Below are positions 27,804 to 36,551 of a stretch of DNA of 64,000 nucleotides, piece by piece. The translations under genes were made by a program, and so were the position numbers. Under the pieces are notes generated by a model. That model was not told the DNA's origin. It did not search any database and worked only from the letters and a program-made list of their open reading frames with translations. The stretch lies in assembly GCF_014901205.1 (NCBI RefSeq), contig NZ_JACNMU010000005.1, forward strand, positions 124,001-188,000, in the 5' to 3' direction. Position 1 is the first letter of the stretch. Each line of letters begins with the position of its first letter. Origin of the DNA: Meridianimarinicoccus sp. MJW13 (GTDB lineage Bacteria > Pseudomonadota > Alphaproteobacteria > Rhodobacterales > Rhodobacteraceae).

Positions 27804-28550
27804 CTATTCGGCGGCTTTCGGCGGCTCTTCGGTCGCGGCGGCGGGGGCTGAATTGCCGTTGTCCGCGTCGGTTGCAGCACCATCGTTGGGCGCGGCATCA
27901 CTGGCGGCGGACTCGGGGGCGACGGCGTCGCCGGGGGCGGCGTCTTTGGGATCCTTGGCCTTGGGCTTGCGGGCGCGGCGGGGCTTCGGCTTGGGCTTGG
28001 CCGGAGCGCTTTCGGGCGTCTCCACCAGGCCGCTGTCCTGGCTGTCGGCGGGCGCCAGATCCAGCACATCGTTGCTGGTGGTCTTCTGCGGCTCGGGTGC
28101 GACGGCGACGTTGTCGCTGTTGGTATTGTTGGTATTGGTATTGTTGCTGTTGTTGTCCTGCGCGGCAGCGTCCCGCGACCTGTCGCCGGTGTCGTCGCCA
28201 CGATTGTCGCCCTGCGCGGGCTGCTGATTCTGGCGCGGCTCGTCCCGGTCGCGCTGGCGATCACGGTTCTGCTGTTCCTGCTGCTCGCGCTTGGCATCGG
28301 CTTCGCGCTGCGCCTCGCCCACAAGGCGGGTATAATGCTCGGCGTGCTGCTGGAAGTTCTCGGTGGCCACGCGATCGTTGCTCAACTGCGCGTCGCGGGC
28401 CAGCTGGTTGTATTTCTCGATGATCTGTTGCGGCGTGCCACGGACCTTGCCCTCGGGGCCAGAGCTGTCGAAAACGCGATTGACAATATTGCCGACCGAC
28501 GACCGGTTGCGGTTCGACTTCGACCGCGATCGTGACTTGGAAGATCTCAT
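27804..28550 (-). CDS. DUF4167 protein with long disordered tail
   Basis: The 248-residue protein starts with a Ser/Arg/Lys-rich basic tract (RSSKSRSRSKSNRNRSS), then the conserved DUF4167 core (SGPEGKVRGTPQQIIEKYNQLARDAQ and on, about 30-82). The rest is low-complexity: a Gln/Arg/Asp section, an Asn/Thr run near 131-147 and a Lys/Pro/Ala-rich tail. The family is found in alphaproteobacteria; the basic N-terminus suggests RNA or ribosome contact but the role is unproven. A short AT-richer leader of about 200 bp precedes it. Confidence 0.85.
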   Translation of the reverse strand: MRSSKSRSRSKSNRNRSSVGNIVNRVFDSSGPEGKVRGTPQQIIEKYNQLARDAQLSNDRVATENFQQHAEHYTRLVGEAQREADAKREQQEQQNRDRQRDRDEPRQNQQPAQGDNRGDDTGDRSRDAAAQDNNSNNTNTNNTNSDNVAVAPEPQKTTSNDVLDLAPADSQDSGLVETPESAPAKPKPKPRRARKPKAKDPKDAAPGDAVAPESAASDAAPNDGAATDADNGNSAPAAATEEPPKAAE

Positions 28551-28753
28551 ACGTAGTTTTCTCGGCCTTAGTTTCTGCCTTCAGCGCGGCGAGGCAATTC
28601 TGCCCGGTCTCGATACAGCGCTGTCTATTTTACGGCTTAGCGTCGGGGGAACAGCCTTCGTTGGCGCTCCAAGCATCCGACTTCTCGGTGTAAACCATGC
28701 ACGGCGGGGCAAGACAAGCAAAAATTGGGCACAAGGTGAACCCTTTGGCGGCC

Positions 28754-29584
28754 TCAACCGCACGACAGGGTCATGACCCGGCCCCGGCCGTCAAGGTCCG
28801 GCAGGCAGGCCACGCGGGCAAATCCGGCGTCGCGGGCTATCCGGCCCACGTCGTCTTCCTGCCCCACCCCGATCTCAAGCAGGACGCGCCCGCCCTCGGC
28901 CAGCAGCGCGGGCACCCCCGGCAGGATGCGGCGATAGGCGTCCAGCCCGTCACCGCCCGGCGTCAGCGCACCGCGCGGTTCCCAATCGCGCACTTCCGGC
29001 GACAGGGTCGCGTGGTCGGCTTCGGTGATATAAGGCGGGTTCGATACGATCAGGTCGAAGGGGCCGGCCACGCCGGTCAGCCAGTCGCCCTTGCGCAGGT
29101 CGGCGCGGTCCCGCACGCCCAATGCACGCGCGTTGCGCGCCGCCACCGCCAGCGCGGCCTCGGAGGCGTCAATGCCCAGCCCCGTTGCCTTGGGCCATTC
29201 CGCCAGAAGGGTCAACAGGATACAGCCGCTGCCGGTGCCCAGATCCAACAGGCGCGCGGCGGGCCGGTCCAGGGCCGCCAGCACCAGCGCCTCGGTCTCG
29301 GGGCGCGGATCCAGCACATCGGGGGTGACGTGGAAATCGCGCCCGAAGAAAGCCCGGGTGCCGGTGATCTGTGACACAGGCTGGCGGGTCGCGCGTGCGG
29401 CAATGGCGGCCTCGAATCGGGTCTGCGCCGTCTCGGGCAGCGGATCGTGCAGCAGCAGGGTCAGGCGGCCCGGCGGCACCTGCATCGCATGGGCCAGAAG
29501 GCGGCGGGCATCGCCCATGGGGGCCACTATCCCCGCCGCTTTCAGACGCGGCAGAGCGGCCTGCAGCGCCTGGGCGCCGGTCAT
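28754..29584 (-). CDS. prmC: Peptide chain release factor N5-glutamine methyltransferase
   Basis: PrmC (HemK) methylates the glutamine of the GGQ motif in release factors, which raises their activity. The 276-residue protein has an N-terminal helical domain, the SAM motif [16 protein letters not shown] and the catalytic [13 protein letters not shown]. It overlaps prfA, its substrate gene, by four bases (ATGA), the usual prfA-prmC pair. Confidence 0.96.
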   Translation of the reverse strand: MTGAQALQAALPRLKAAGIVAPMGDARRLLAHAMQVPPGRLTLLLHDPLPETAQTRFEAAIAARATRQPVSQITGTRAFFGRDFHVTPDVLDPRPETEALVLAALDRPAARLLDLGTGSGCILLTLLAEWPKATGLGIDASEAALAVAARNARALGVRDRADLRKGDWLTGVAGPFDLIVSNPPYITEADHATLSPEVRDWEPRGALTPGGDGLDAYRRILPGVPALLAEGGRVLLEIGVGQEDDVGRIARDAGFARVACLPDLDGRGRVMTLSCG

Positions 29585-30636
29585 GCCTGCATATCCGCCA
29601 GTTGCGCGGCCTGCGCATCGGATATCAGCGCGTCGATGAAGTCATCCAGATCGCCGGCCAGCACCTGATCCAGCTTGTAAAGCGTCAGGTTGATGCGGTG
29701 ATCGCTGACCCGCCCTTGCGGAAAATTATAGGTGCGGATGCGTTCCGAACGGTCGCCCGACCCCACCTGCCCCTTGCGATCCGCCGCGCGTTCATCGGCC
29801 AGCCGCTGGCGTTCTTCATCATAAAGACGCGTCTTCAGCACCTGCATGGCGATGGCGCGGTTCTGATGCTGCGACTTCTCGGAACTGGTGACGACGATTC
29901 CGGTGGGCACATGGGTGATCCGCACCGCCGAATCGGTGGTGTTCACGTGCTGGCCACCGGCGCCGCTGGCGCGCATGGTGTCGATGCGCAAATCGCCGGG
30001 ATCTATGTGGATGTCCACATCCTCGGCTTCCGGCAGCACCGCCACGGTCGCTGCCGATGTATGCACCCGCCCCCCGGATTCAGTCGTTGGCACCCGCTGC
30101 ACCCGGTGCACGCCGCTTTCGAACTTCATCCGGGCAAACACCCCGGCGCCGTCGATGCGGGCGACAACCTTGGATATGCCGCCCAATTCGGTGCCGGTTT
30201 CTTCCAGGATTTCAAAGCGCCAGCCGCGCGCCTCGGCATAGCGCTGGTACATGCGCAGCAAATCGCCCGCGAACAGCGCCGCCTCGTCGCCGCCGGTACC
30301 AGGGCGGATCTCGATCAGGGCGGCGCGTTCGTCGGCGGCATCCTTGGGCAACAGCGCCAGTTGCAGCGCGTGTTCGACCTCGGGCAATTGCGCGGTCAGC
30401 TCGGGCAGTTCGTCCTCGGCCAGCTCCTTCAGCTCGGGATCGTCCAGCATCGATTCCGCCTCGGCGATGTCCTTGCGCAATTGGCGATAGCGGTGGATCT
30501 GGGTCACCACCGGGCGCAGGTCGGAATATTCCTTGGCCAGCGCGGCGATATCCTCGCCCGCCGTGCCGTCGGCCATTCTGGCTTCGAGGTATTCGAACCG
30601 GGCCGTGATCTGCTCTAGCTTGTCTTCAGGTACCAT
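29581..30636 (-). CDS. prfA: Peptide chain release factor 1
   Basis: RF1 reads UAA and UAG stops and triggers peptide release. The 351-residue protein has the codon-reading P-x-T in [16 protein letters not shown] and the GGQ motif in [17 protein letters not shown]. The C-terminus [19 protein letters not shown] is typical. ATG 30636 ([10 protein letters not shown]) is preferred; an in-frame TTG eight codons upstream is possible. The UGA-heavy stop usage of the neighbours means RF2 must also be encoded elsewhere. Confidence 0.96.
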   Translation of the reverse strand: MVPEDKLEQITARFEYLEARMADGTAGEDIAALAKEYSDLRPVVTQIHRYRQLRKDIAEAESMLDDPELKELAEDELPELTAQLPEVEHALQLALLPKDAADERAALIEIRPGTGGDEAALFAGDLLRMYQRYAEARGWRFEILEETGTELGGISKVVARIDGAGVFARMKFESGVHRVQRVPTTESGGRVHTSAATVAVLPEAEDVDIHIDPGDLRIDTMRASGAGGQHVNTTDSAVRITHVPTGIVVTSSEKSQHQNRAIAMQVLKTRLYDEERQRLADERAADRKGQVGSGDRSERIRTYNFPQGRVSDHRINLTLYKLDQVLAGDLDDFIDALISDAQAAQLADMQA

Positions 30637-30669
30637 GCCTGTGGCATCTGTCCGACCCAAGCCATCGGG

Positions 30670-31143
30670 TCAAGAGGGATTGGGCAGAGACCGGGACTGC
30701 AAGGCCTGCATCCAGGCGGTGACCCGCGCCGCGTTGATCCCCAGATCATCGCGGCCGAACCTCTGGCGTGAGAATAGGACAAGCCGCGTGCCCTCGCCTT
30801 CACGTATCGCCCGCACCGAAATATAGTCGGGAAACCCCCAGAGGGCCGAGCGGGCAACAAAGGTCACGCGGTCCGGGCTTTCGGCCAGAACCCGCACGCG
30901 TGGTGTCTGCAACGCCACTTCGGTCAGGGCTGCAAGCGCCTGATCCGGTGCAGCGGCCACCACCACACCCGGCTGATCGCCATCGCCCGGACGATACAGA
31001 ACATGTGCCTTGTCCTGAGGACGCGTCACCGTCAGCGGGTCCACATGCCAGACCGCCGGATCCGACGGCGCCAGCCGGACATAGAGCATCGCCGCGGCGA
31101 CCAGCATCGCCAATCCGATTGCAATCCAAACCATCACGCGCAT
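30670..31143 (-). CDS. DUF1499 protein with N-terminal membrane anchor
   Basis: The 157-residue protein has one N-terminal hydrophobic segment (VMVWIAIGLAMLVAAAMLYV), so it is anchored in or exported through the inner membrane. The rest matches DUF1499: VTFVARSALWGFPDYISVRA and the late SRQRFGRDDLGINAARV. No enzyme activity is known for the family. ATG 31143 has AGGAAAG upstream; a longer open frame to 31410 overlaps the divergent mazG and is rejected. It lies 33 nt before prfA on the same strand. Confidence 0.82.
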   Translation of the reverse strand: MRVMVWIAIGLAMLVAAAMLYVRLAPSDPAVWHVDPLTVTRPQDKAHVLYRPGDGDQPGVVVAAAPDQALAALTEVALQTPRVRVLAESPDRVTFVARSALWGFPDYISVRAIREGEGTRLVLFSRQRFGRDDLGINAARVTAWMQALQSRSLPNPS

Positions 31144-31288
31144 CTGCCTGCTTTCCTGATCCTGACATTCAGGTAGGCCTTGCGCCGCCCTGCGCAACCC
31201 CGTCCCATTCCGGCGCGGATCGGGCAACCGGCTGGACAAGCCCGCCCGGCTCTGCCCATCTGCGGCAACCCCTGCCGTGGAGATCCCG

Positions 31289-32113
31289 ATGACCGACGAC
31301 CTGATCCATGACCCCAAGGGCGGCATGCCCCGCCTGCTGGAAATCATGCGCCGCCTGCGCGACCCCGACAGCGGCTGCCCCTGGGACATCGAGCAGACCT
31401 TCGACACCATCGCCCCCTATACCATCGAGGAAGCCTATGAGGTCGCCGACGCCATCGAACGCGGCGCCATGGGCGAGTTGAAGGGCGAATTGGGCGATCT
31501 GCTGTTGCAAGTGGTCTATCACGCCGAGATCGGCACCGAGGCCGGGCATTTCGATTTCGACGCCATTGCCAACGGCATCTCGGACAAGATGGTGGACCGC
31601 CACCCCCATGTGTTCGGCGATGAAAGCCGCGACAAGTCGGCGGAACAACAGACGCTGGACTGGGAAACCCAGAAGGCGCGCGAACGGGCGTCCCGACAAC
31701 GCGCCGGTGTGCTGGCCGATGTGGCCCTGGGACTGCCGGCGGCGATGCGGGCGCAAAAGCTGCAGAACCGTGCCGCCCGCGTCGGTTTCGACTGGCCCGA
31801 CACCAGCATGGTTCTGGACAAGCTGGCCGAGGAAAGCCGCGAGTTGGTCGAAGCCCGCGACACCCTGGGGGCCGCCGAGATTACCGAGGAATTCGGCGAC
31901 CTGCTGTTCGTGGTTATCAACCTGGGCCGACATCTGGGCGTGGACACTGAAACGGCCCTGCGCGCCGCCAACGCCAAGTTTACCCGCCGATTCGAAGCCA
32001 TCGAGGCCGCGCTGGCCGCGCAGGGCCGCGCCCCCGAGGACTCCTCGCTGGAGGAAATGGACGCCATCTGGAACGCGACCAAGGCCGCGGAAAAGGCCGC
32101 GCGCCAGGGCTGA
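31289..32113 (+). CDS. mazG: Nucleoside triphosphate pyrophosphohydrolase MazG
   Basis: MazG hydrolyses NTPs to NMP and pyrophosphate, which cleans the nucleotide pool and can lower ppGpp. The 274-residue protein has two all-alpha MazG domains. The first holds CPWDIEQTFDTIAPYTIEE then EAYEVADAIE and GDLLLQVVYH; the second holds KLAEESRELVEARD and EEFGDLLFVVINL. GGAG lies 6 nt before ATG 31289; a GTG four codons earlier overlaps that site. It is divergent from the DUF1499 gene. Confidence 0.94.
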   Translation: MTDDLIHDPKGGMPRLLEIMRRLRDPDSGCPWDIEQTFDTIAPYTIEEAYEVADAIERGAMGELKGELGDLLLQVVYHAEIGTEAGHFDFDAIANGISDKMVDRHPHVFGDESRDKSAEQQTLDWETQKARERASRQRAGVLADVALGLPAAMRAQKLQNRAARVGFDWPDTSMVLDKLAEESRELVEARDTLGAAEITEEFGDLLFVVINLGRHLGVDTETALRAANAKFTRRFEAIEAALAAQGRAPEDSSLEEMDAIWNATKAAEKAARQG

Positions 32114-32157
32114 GCGCCCGGCAATCGCCCCGGCACAGATCCGCGGCGCGACATTCC

Positions 32158-32170
32158 GACTTTTTTTGTC
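32158..32170 (+). promoter_or_regulatory. GAC-N7-GTC operator, upstream site for fbpA
   Basis: GACTTTTTTTGTC is an inverted repeat (GAC/GTC) around a T7 tract. It resembles the iron-Rhodo-box predicted before iron uptake genes in Rhodobacterales and tied to iron-responsive repression. It lies 108 bp before the fbpA ATG, upstream of the likely promoter. Confidence 0.6.
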
Positions 32171-32182
32171 AGTTATCCCGAT

Positions 32183-32202
32183 CGGGGCCTTGACCGGCCC
32201 CG
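32183..32202. other. GC-rich hairpin between mazG and fbpA
   Basis: CGGGGCC and GGCCCCG form a perfect 7-bp stem over a 6-nt loop, with only a weak T-rich run after it. It could end mazG transcripts, but its loop also holds the TTGACC of the likely fbpA promoter. Confidence 0.4.
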
Positions 32203-32218
32203 CAAGTTTCGATTTATC
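32190..32218 (+). promoter_or_regulatory. Sigma-70-like promoter for fbpA
   Basis: TTGACC (32190-32195) and TTTATC (32213-32218) are 17 nt apart. A start of transcription near 32225 would place the second GAC-N7-GTC site just downstream, a good place for repression. Confidence 0.4.
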
Positions 32219-32230
32219 TCCGCCAAACAC

Positions 32231-32243
32231 GACAAAAACAGTC
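32231..32243 (+). promoter_or_regulatory. GAC-N7-GTC operator, downstream site for fbpA
   Basis: GACAAAAACAGTC has the same GAC/GTC spacing as the site at 32158 but with the A-rich strand on top, so it is the same motif in the opposite orientation, 73 bp away. It lies 22 bp before the fbpA ATG. Confidence 0.6.
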
Positions 32244-32265
32244 AAGCTAAAACCGGAGTTTCCTG

Positions 32266-33279
32266 ATGCTGACCCGTCTGAACCATGGCCTGAGCGCCGC
32301 CTTTCTGGTCGTTGCCGCAGTTCCCGCCTTCGCGGATGAGGTCAACGTGTATTCCTACCGCCAGCCCGAACTGGTGGAACCGCTGTTCGACGCCTTCACC
32401 GAGGAAACCGGCATCTCCGTCAATTCGGTGTTCCTCAGCAAGGGTCTGGTCGAGCGTCTGAAATCCGAAGGCGACCGCTCCCCCGCCGACCTGGTGCTGA
32501 CCACCGACATCTCGCGCCTGTCGCAACTGGTGGAAGAAGGCGTCACCCAGCCGGTCGAAAACGCCACGCTCGAGGCCCAGATCCCGGCGCTGTTCCGTGA
32601 TCCCGGCAACCAGTGGTTTGGCCTGACCAGCCGCGCGCGGGTCGTCTATGCCTCGAAAGACCGTGTCGCCGATGGCGAGGTGACCACCTATGAAGACCTG
32701 GCCTCGGACAAATGGGAAGGCCGCATCTGCACCCGTTCGGGCACCAACGCCTATAACGTCGCACTGACGGCGGCGGTGCTGGCGCATCACGGCGAAGACG
32801 GGGCCACCGAATGGCTGGAAGGGGTCAAATCCAACCTGGCCCGCAAGCCCCAGGGCAATGACCGCGCACAGGTCAAGGCAATCTGGGCCGGCGAATGTGA
32901 CATCGCCATCGGCAACACCTACTACATGGGCCTGATGCTGAAGGACGACGAACAGAAGGCCTGGGCCGACAGCGTGCGCATCGTCTTCCCCACCTTCGAG
33001 GACGGCGGCACCCATGTGAACGTCTCGGGCATGGCAATGACCAAATCCGCGCCCAACCGCGAGAATGCCATCAAGCTGATGGAATTCCTGTCCTCGACCG
33101 CAGGCCAGGAACTCTATTCCGAGATCAACAACGAATATCCTGTCGACCCGAGCGTTCCGTCCTCGGAGTTGGTCTCCTCGTGGGGCAGCTTCACCGCCGA
33201 TGACGTGAACCTCATGGATCTCGCCAAACTGCGCCCGGCCGCCCTGCGCCTGACCGAAACCGTCGATTTCGACGGCTGA
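32266..33279 (+). CDS. fbpA: Periplasmic Fe(3+)-binding protein of an ABC transporter
   Basis: FbpA-type proteins carry ferric iron across the periplasm to an FbpBC transporter. The 337-residue precursor has a signal peptide (cleavage near PAFADE) and then VNVYSYRQPELVEPLFDAFT, the typical opening. The paired tyrosines that bind iron are in IGNTYYMGLML, and Tyr residues earlier (VNVYSYR) fit as further ligands. No permease or ATPase gene is adjacent, so those parts are encoded elsewhere. Two GAC-N7-GTC sites and a terminator show it is a single iron-regulated unit. Confidence 0.93.
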   Translation: MLTRLNHGLSAAFLVVAAVPAFADEVNVYSYRQPELVEPLFDAFTEETGISVNSVFLSKGLVERLKSEGDRSPADLVLTTDISRLSQLVEEGVTQPVENATLEAQIPALFRDPGNQWFGLTSRARVVYASKDRVADGEVTTYEDLASDKWEGRICTRSGTNAYNVALTAAVLAHHGEDGATEWLEGVKSNLARKPQGNDRAQVKAIWAGECDIAIGNTYYMGLMLKDDEQKAWADSVRIVFPTFEDGGTHVNVSGMAMTKSAPNRENAIKLMEFLSSTAGQELYSEINNEYPVDPSVPSSELVSSWGSFTADDVNLMDLAKLRPAALRLTETVDFDG

Positions 33280-33301
33280 TCGCGGACCTGACCCGCGATA
33301 T

Positions 33302-33336
33302 GCCCCGGCGTCCCCACCGCCGGGGCTTTTCTTTTT
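33302..33336 (+). terminator. Strong rho-independent terminator of fbpA
   Basis: GCCCCGGCG pairs with CGCCGGGGC over a 7-nt loop, a 9-bp perfect stem. It is followed by TTTTCTTTTT. It begins 23 nt after the fbpA stop. Confidence 0.92.
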
Positions 33337-33361
33337 CTCCCAACCTGACAAGACTGCGCAC

Positions 33362-34321
33362 ATGAGCACAGACAACGCCCCCACCCCGCGCAAGATCATC
33401 ATCGACACCGATCCCGGACAGGACGATGCCGTCGCCATCCTGCTGGCACTGGCGTCGCCGGAAGAGATCGATCTGCTTGGCATCACCACCGTGGCCGGCA
33501 ATGTGCCGCTGGCACTGACCTCGAAGAACGCCCGCATCATCTGCGAACTGGTCGGGCGCAGCGACGTGAAGATCTATGCCGGGGCCGAGGCACCACTCGA
33601 ACGCCTCCTGCGCACGGCAGAACATGTCCACGGCGACACCGGGCTGAACGGCCCTGCCCTGCCCGATCCGGTGATGCCGCTGCAGGACACCTCCGCGGTG
33701 GATTTCATTGTCGACACGCTGCGGCGCGAACCCGCGGGCAGCGTCACCCTGTGCCCCCTCGGCCCGCTCACCAACATCGCCATGGCGCTGCAACAGGCGC
33801 CCGACATCGCCCCCCGCATTGCCGGGATCGTGCTGATGGGCGGCGCCTATTTCGAGGTCGGCAACATCACCCCGGCGGCGGAATTCAACATCTACGTCGA
33901 TCCCGAAGCGGCGCAGATCGTCTTTTCGTCCGGCGTGCCGCTCACGGTGATGCCGCTGGATGTGACCCACAAGGCGCTGACCACCGAACCGCGGGTCGAG
34001 GCCTTCCGCAACATGGGCACCCCGGTGGGCCGCGCCGTGGCCGAATGGACCGATTTCTTCGAACGCTTCGACATGGAGAAATACGACAGCCCCGGTGCCC
34101 CCCTGCACGACCCTTGCGTCATCGCCTGGCTGATCCGGCCCGAACTCTTTTCAGGACGCTTCATCAATGTCGAGATCGAGACCCAAAGCGCGTTGACCCG
34201 TGGCATGACCGTCGCCGACTGGTGGGGCGTCACCGACCGGGCGCCCAACGCCCTGTTCATCGGAGATGTGGATGCCGACGGCTTCTTCAAACTGCTGATC
34301 GACCGCATCGCGCGGCTCTAG
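33362..34321 (+). CDS. Nucleoside hydrolase
   Basis: These calcium enzymes split ribonucleosides into base and ribose for salvage. The 319-residue protein has the hallmark IIIDTDPGQDDAVAILLAL near the N-terminus, plus GITTVAGNV, GPLTNIAMAL and VLMGGAYFEVGNITPAAEFN, all calcium or ribose contacts. The late conserved HDPCVIAWLI is also present. It is closest to inosine-uridine preferring enzymes, but base preference cannot be read. It has no adjacent transporter. Confidence 0.92.
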   Translation: MSTDNAPTPRKIIIDTDPGQDDAVAILLALASPEEIDLLGITTVAGNVPLALTSKNARIICELVGRSDVKIYAGAEAPLERLLRTAEHVHGDTGLNGPALPDPVMPLQDTSAVDFIVDTLRREPAGSVTLCPLGPLTNIAMALQQAPDIAPRIAGIVLMGGAYFEVGNITPAAEFNIYVDPEAAQIVFSSGVPLTVMPLDVTHKALTTEPRVEAFRNMGTPVGRAVAEWTDFFERFDMEKYDSPGAPLHDPCVIAWLIRPELFSGRFINVEIETQSALTRGMTVADWWGVTDRAPNALFIGDVDADGFFKLLIDRIARL

Positions 34322-34343
34322 GCGCACATTTCCGGGGCCCAAC

Positions 34344-34375
34344 TTCTTCTTGGCCTAAATACTCTCGCCGAAGGC
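34344..34375. repeat. Interspersed 32-nt intergenic element, copy 2
   Basis: It matches the element at 606-637 at 28 of 32 positions, beginning TTCTTCTTGGC. It lies 22 nt after the nucleoside hydrolase stop, again directly behind the 3' end of a gene. Confidence 0.6.
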
Positions 34376-34452
34376 GTCCCGCCCCCTGCCAAAGGCGCAT
34401 GGCATCCGGGGGCCGCAGAACCTATATCTTCTGTATCCCTTAGAGGCTCGCC

Positions 34453-35898
34453 ATGACGCTCCAGATCCCATTCGACAACAGCTACGCCCGCCTGCCGGAC
34501 CGATTCTATGTCCGGCAACCCGCCGATCCGGTGACCCGTCCCGGCCTGATCGTGATCAACGCCGCCCTTGCGGCGGATCTGGGGATCGAGGCCGAAGCCC
34601 TGGCCAGCGAGGCGGGTCTCGCCGTTCTCGCTGGCAACGCCGTGCCCGAGGGTGCGGCTCCGCTGGCGCAGGCCTATGCCGGGCACCAGTTCGGCGGCTG
34701 GTCGCCGCAACTGGGCGATGGCCGGGCGCTGCTGCTGGGCGAGGTTCTGGACCGAAACGGCAACCGCCGCGACATCCAGCTCAAGGGTTCGGGCCGCACG
34801 CCGTTTTCGCGCATGGGCGATGGCCGCGCCTGGCTTGGCCCGGTGCTGCGCGAATACGTGGTCTCGGAAACGATGCACGCCATGGGCATCCCCAGCACCC
34901 GCGCGCTGGCCGCCGTCACCACCGGCGACCGGGTGTTCCGCGAAGGCGGCGCAATGCCCGGCGCGGTGCTGACCCGCGTGGCCGCCAGCCATATCCGCGT
35001 CGGCACCTTCCAGTATTTCGCCGCTCGTGGCGATGAGGAGGCCGTGCGGCTGTTGGCCGACCACGCGCGGACCCGCCACTACCCGCAGGCCGAAACCGCG
35101 CTGGACCTGCTGAACGCGGTGATCGACGCGCAGGCCCGGCTGATCGCGAAATGGCTGGGCGTGGGCTTCATCCACGGGGTGATGAATACCGACAACATGA
35201 CGATCTCGGGCGAGACCATCGACTATGGCCCCTGCGCCTTCATGGATCGGTTCGAGTCCGGCAAGGTCTTCAGTTCCATCGACCAGTTCGGCCGCTATGC
35301 CTACAACCGCCAGCCCGACATCGCGGTGTGGAACATCGCGCAGCTGGCCACCTGCCTACTGCCGCTGATCGACCCGGATCAGGATCGCGCGGTCGAGATC
35401 GCCACAAAGGCCGTGCACCGCTTCCCGGAGGTGTTCGCGCAGGAATGGCTGGCGGTGTTCCGTGCCAAGCTGGGGCTGACCGCCGATCCCGACGACGGGG
35501 ATCTGGCCGAGGCTGACAGCCATCTGATCAACGACCTGCTGTCCACGATGGAAACCGGGCGCGCCGATTTCACCAACACCTTCGCCGGTCTGGCCACCGG
35601 CACCGCCGAGCAGGCCTTTGCCGACCCCGCCCCGCTGGCCCCGTGGCAAGCGCGCCATACCGCCCGGCTGGCGCAGCAGGGCGGTGCCGACACCGCGGCG
35701 ATGGGTGCCGCCAACCCGCAGGTCATTCCGCGCAACCATATGATCGAGGCGATGATCTCCAGTGGCGTCGAGGGCGACCTCGCCCCCTTTCGCGCCCTGC
35801 TGGAAACCGTCACCCGGCCCTTTGACGCCGCACCCGAAAGCTTCACCCGCCCGCCCGAACCGGACGAGGAAGTGCGCCAGACCTTCTGCGGCACCTGA
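34453..35898 (+). CDS. selO: SelO/YdiU-family protein AMPylator
   Basis: SelO is a pseudokinase-fold enzyme that transfers AMP from ATP to Ser, Thr or Tyr of target proteins, linked to redox balance. The 481-residue protein has the family segments [43 protein letters not shown] and [19 protein letters not shown]. Cys479 sits in the C-terminal CGT, where eukaryotic SelO has selenocysteine; Cys261 in GPCAFMD fits its disulfide partner in the E. coli enzyme. GAGG lies before the ATG. The gene is followed by fur. Confidence 0.94.
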   Translation: MTLQIPFDNSYARLPDRFYVRQPADPVTRPGLIVINAALAADLGIEAEALASEAGLAVLAGNAVPEGAAPLAQAYAGHQFGGWSPQLGDGRALLLGEVLDRNGNRRDIQLKGSGRTPFSRMGDGRAWLGPVLREYVVSETMHAMGIPSTRALAAVTTGDRVFREGGAMPGAVLTRVAASHIRVGTFQYFAARGDEEAVRLLADHARTRHYPQAETALDLLNAVIDAQARLIAKWLGVGFIHGVMNTDNMTISGETIDYGPCAFMDRFESGKVFSSIDQFGRYAYNRQPDIAVWNIAQLATCLLPLIDPDQDRAVEIATKAVHRFPEVFAQEWLAVFRAKLGLTADPDDGDLAEADSHLINDLLSTMETGRADFTNTFAGLATGTAEQAFADPAPLAPWQARHTARLAQQGGADTAAMGAANPQVIPRNHMIEAMISSGVEGDLAPFRALLETVTRPFDAAPESFTRPPEPDEEVRQTFCGT

Positions 35899-36009
35899 GC
35901 GGGGGTCCAGCGCACGTCTTCGCCTGAGCGCCGGTGCCGCAGGTTTAGAGGTGGAGACGGCGGCACAAATCCCGTAAGTCAGTGCCCATCGAAGCCACGA
36001 GACGACGCG

Positions 36010-36426
36010 ATGACCGACACCATCACAGCCCGCTGCGAAGAAAAGGGCCTGCGCATGACCGAGCAGCGCCGGACCATTGCCATGGTTCTGGAGCGGACCT
36101 CGGATCACCCCGATGTGGAAGAGCTCTACACCCGCGCCTCGGCGGTGGATCCGCGCATTTCGATCGCCACGGTCTATCGCACGGTCAAACTGTTCGAGGA
36201 GGCCGGCATCCTCGAAAAGCATGAATTCGGCGATGGCCGGGCGCGCTATGAAAGTGCCGACCGCGATCACCACGATCACCTGATCGACATGAACTCGGGC
36301 GAGGTCATCGAATTCGTCGATGCCGAGATCGAGGAGCTTCAGGAACGCATTGCCGCCAAGCTGGGCTACGAGTTGAAGGGCCATCGGCTGGAACTGTACG
36401 GCGTGCCCAAAAAGCGCCCCGGCTGA
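36010..36426 (+). CDS. fur: Fur-family metalloregulator (Fur/Mur)
   Basis: The 138-residue protein has a winged helix (RMTEQRRTIAMVLERT and SIATVYRTVKLFEEAGILEKHEF) and a metal-binding dimer domain with DHHDHLIDMNSGEVIEF. The C-terminal CxxC pairs are absent. In alphaproteobacteria this branch often senses manganese (Mur) while Irr and an Rrf2-type regulator handle iron, so manganese control is likely here. It is distinct from the Irr gene at 9078. Confidence 0.9.
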   Translation: MTDTITARCEEKGLRMTEQRRTIAMVLERTSDHPDVEELYTRASAVDPRISIATVYRTVKLFEEAGILEKHEFGDGRARYESADRDHHDHLIDMNSGEVIEFVDAEIEELQERIAAKLGYELKGHRLELYGVPKKRPG

Positions 36427-36551
36427 GCGGTCCGCCGCCGTCCCCCGATCCGGTGGCTTGCAGCGCCGTCGCCTTTCGGCGATGTCGGACAGGCATTCGG
36501 CGCGCGCGGCAAGGGTCGCGATGGCGCCGCTCCTAACAACATGTGACGGCA

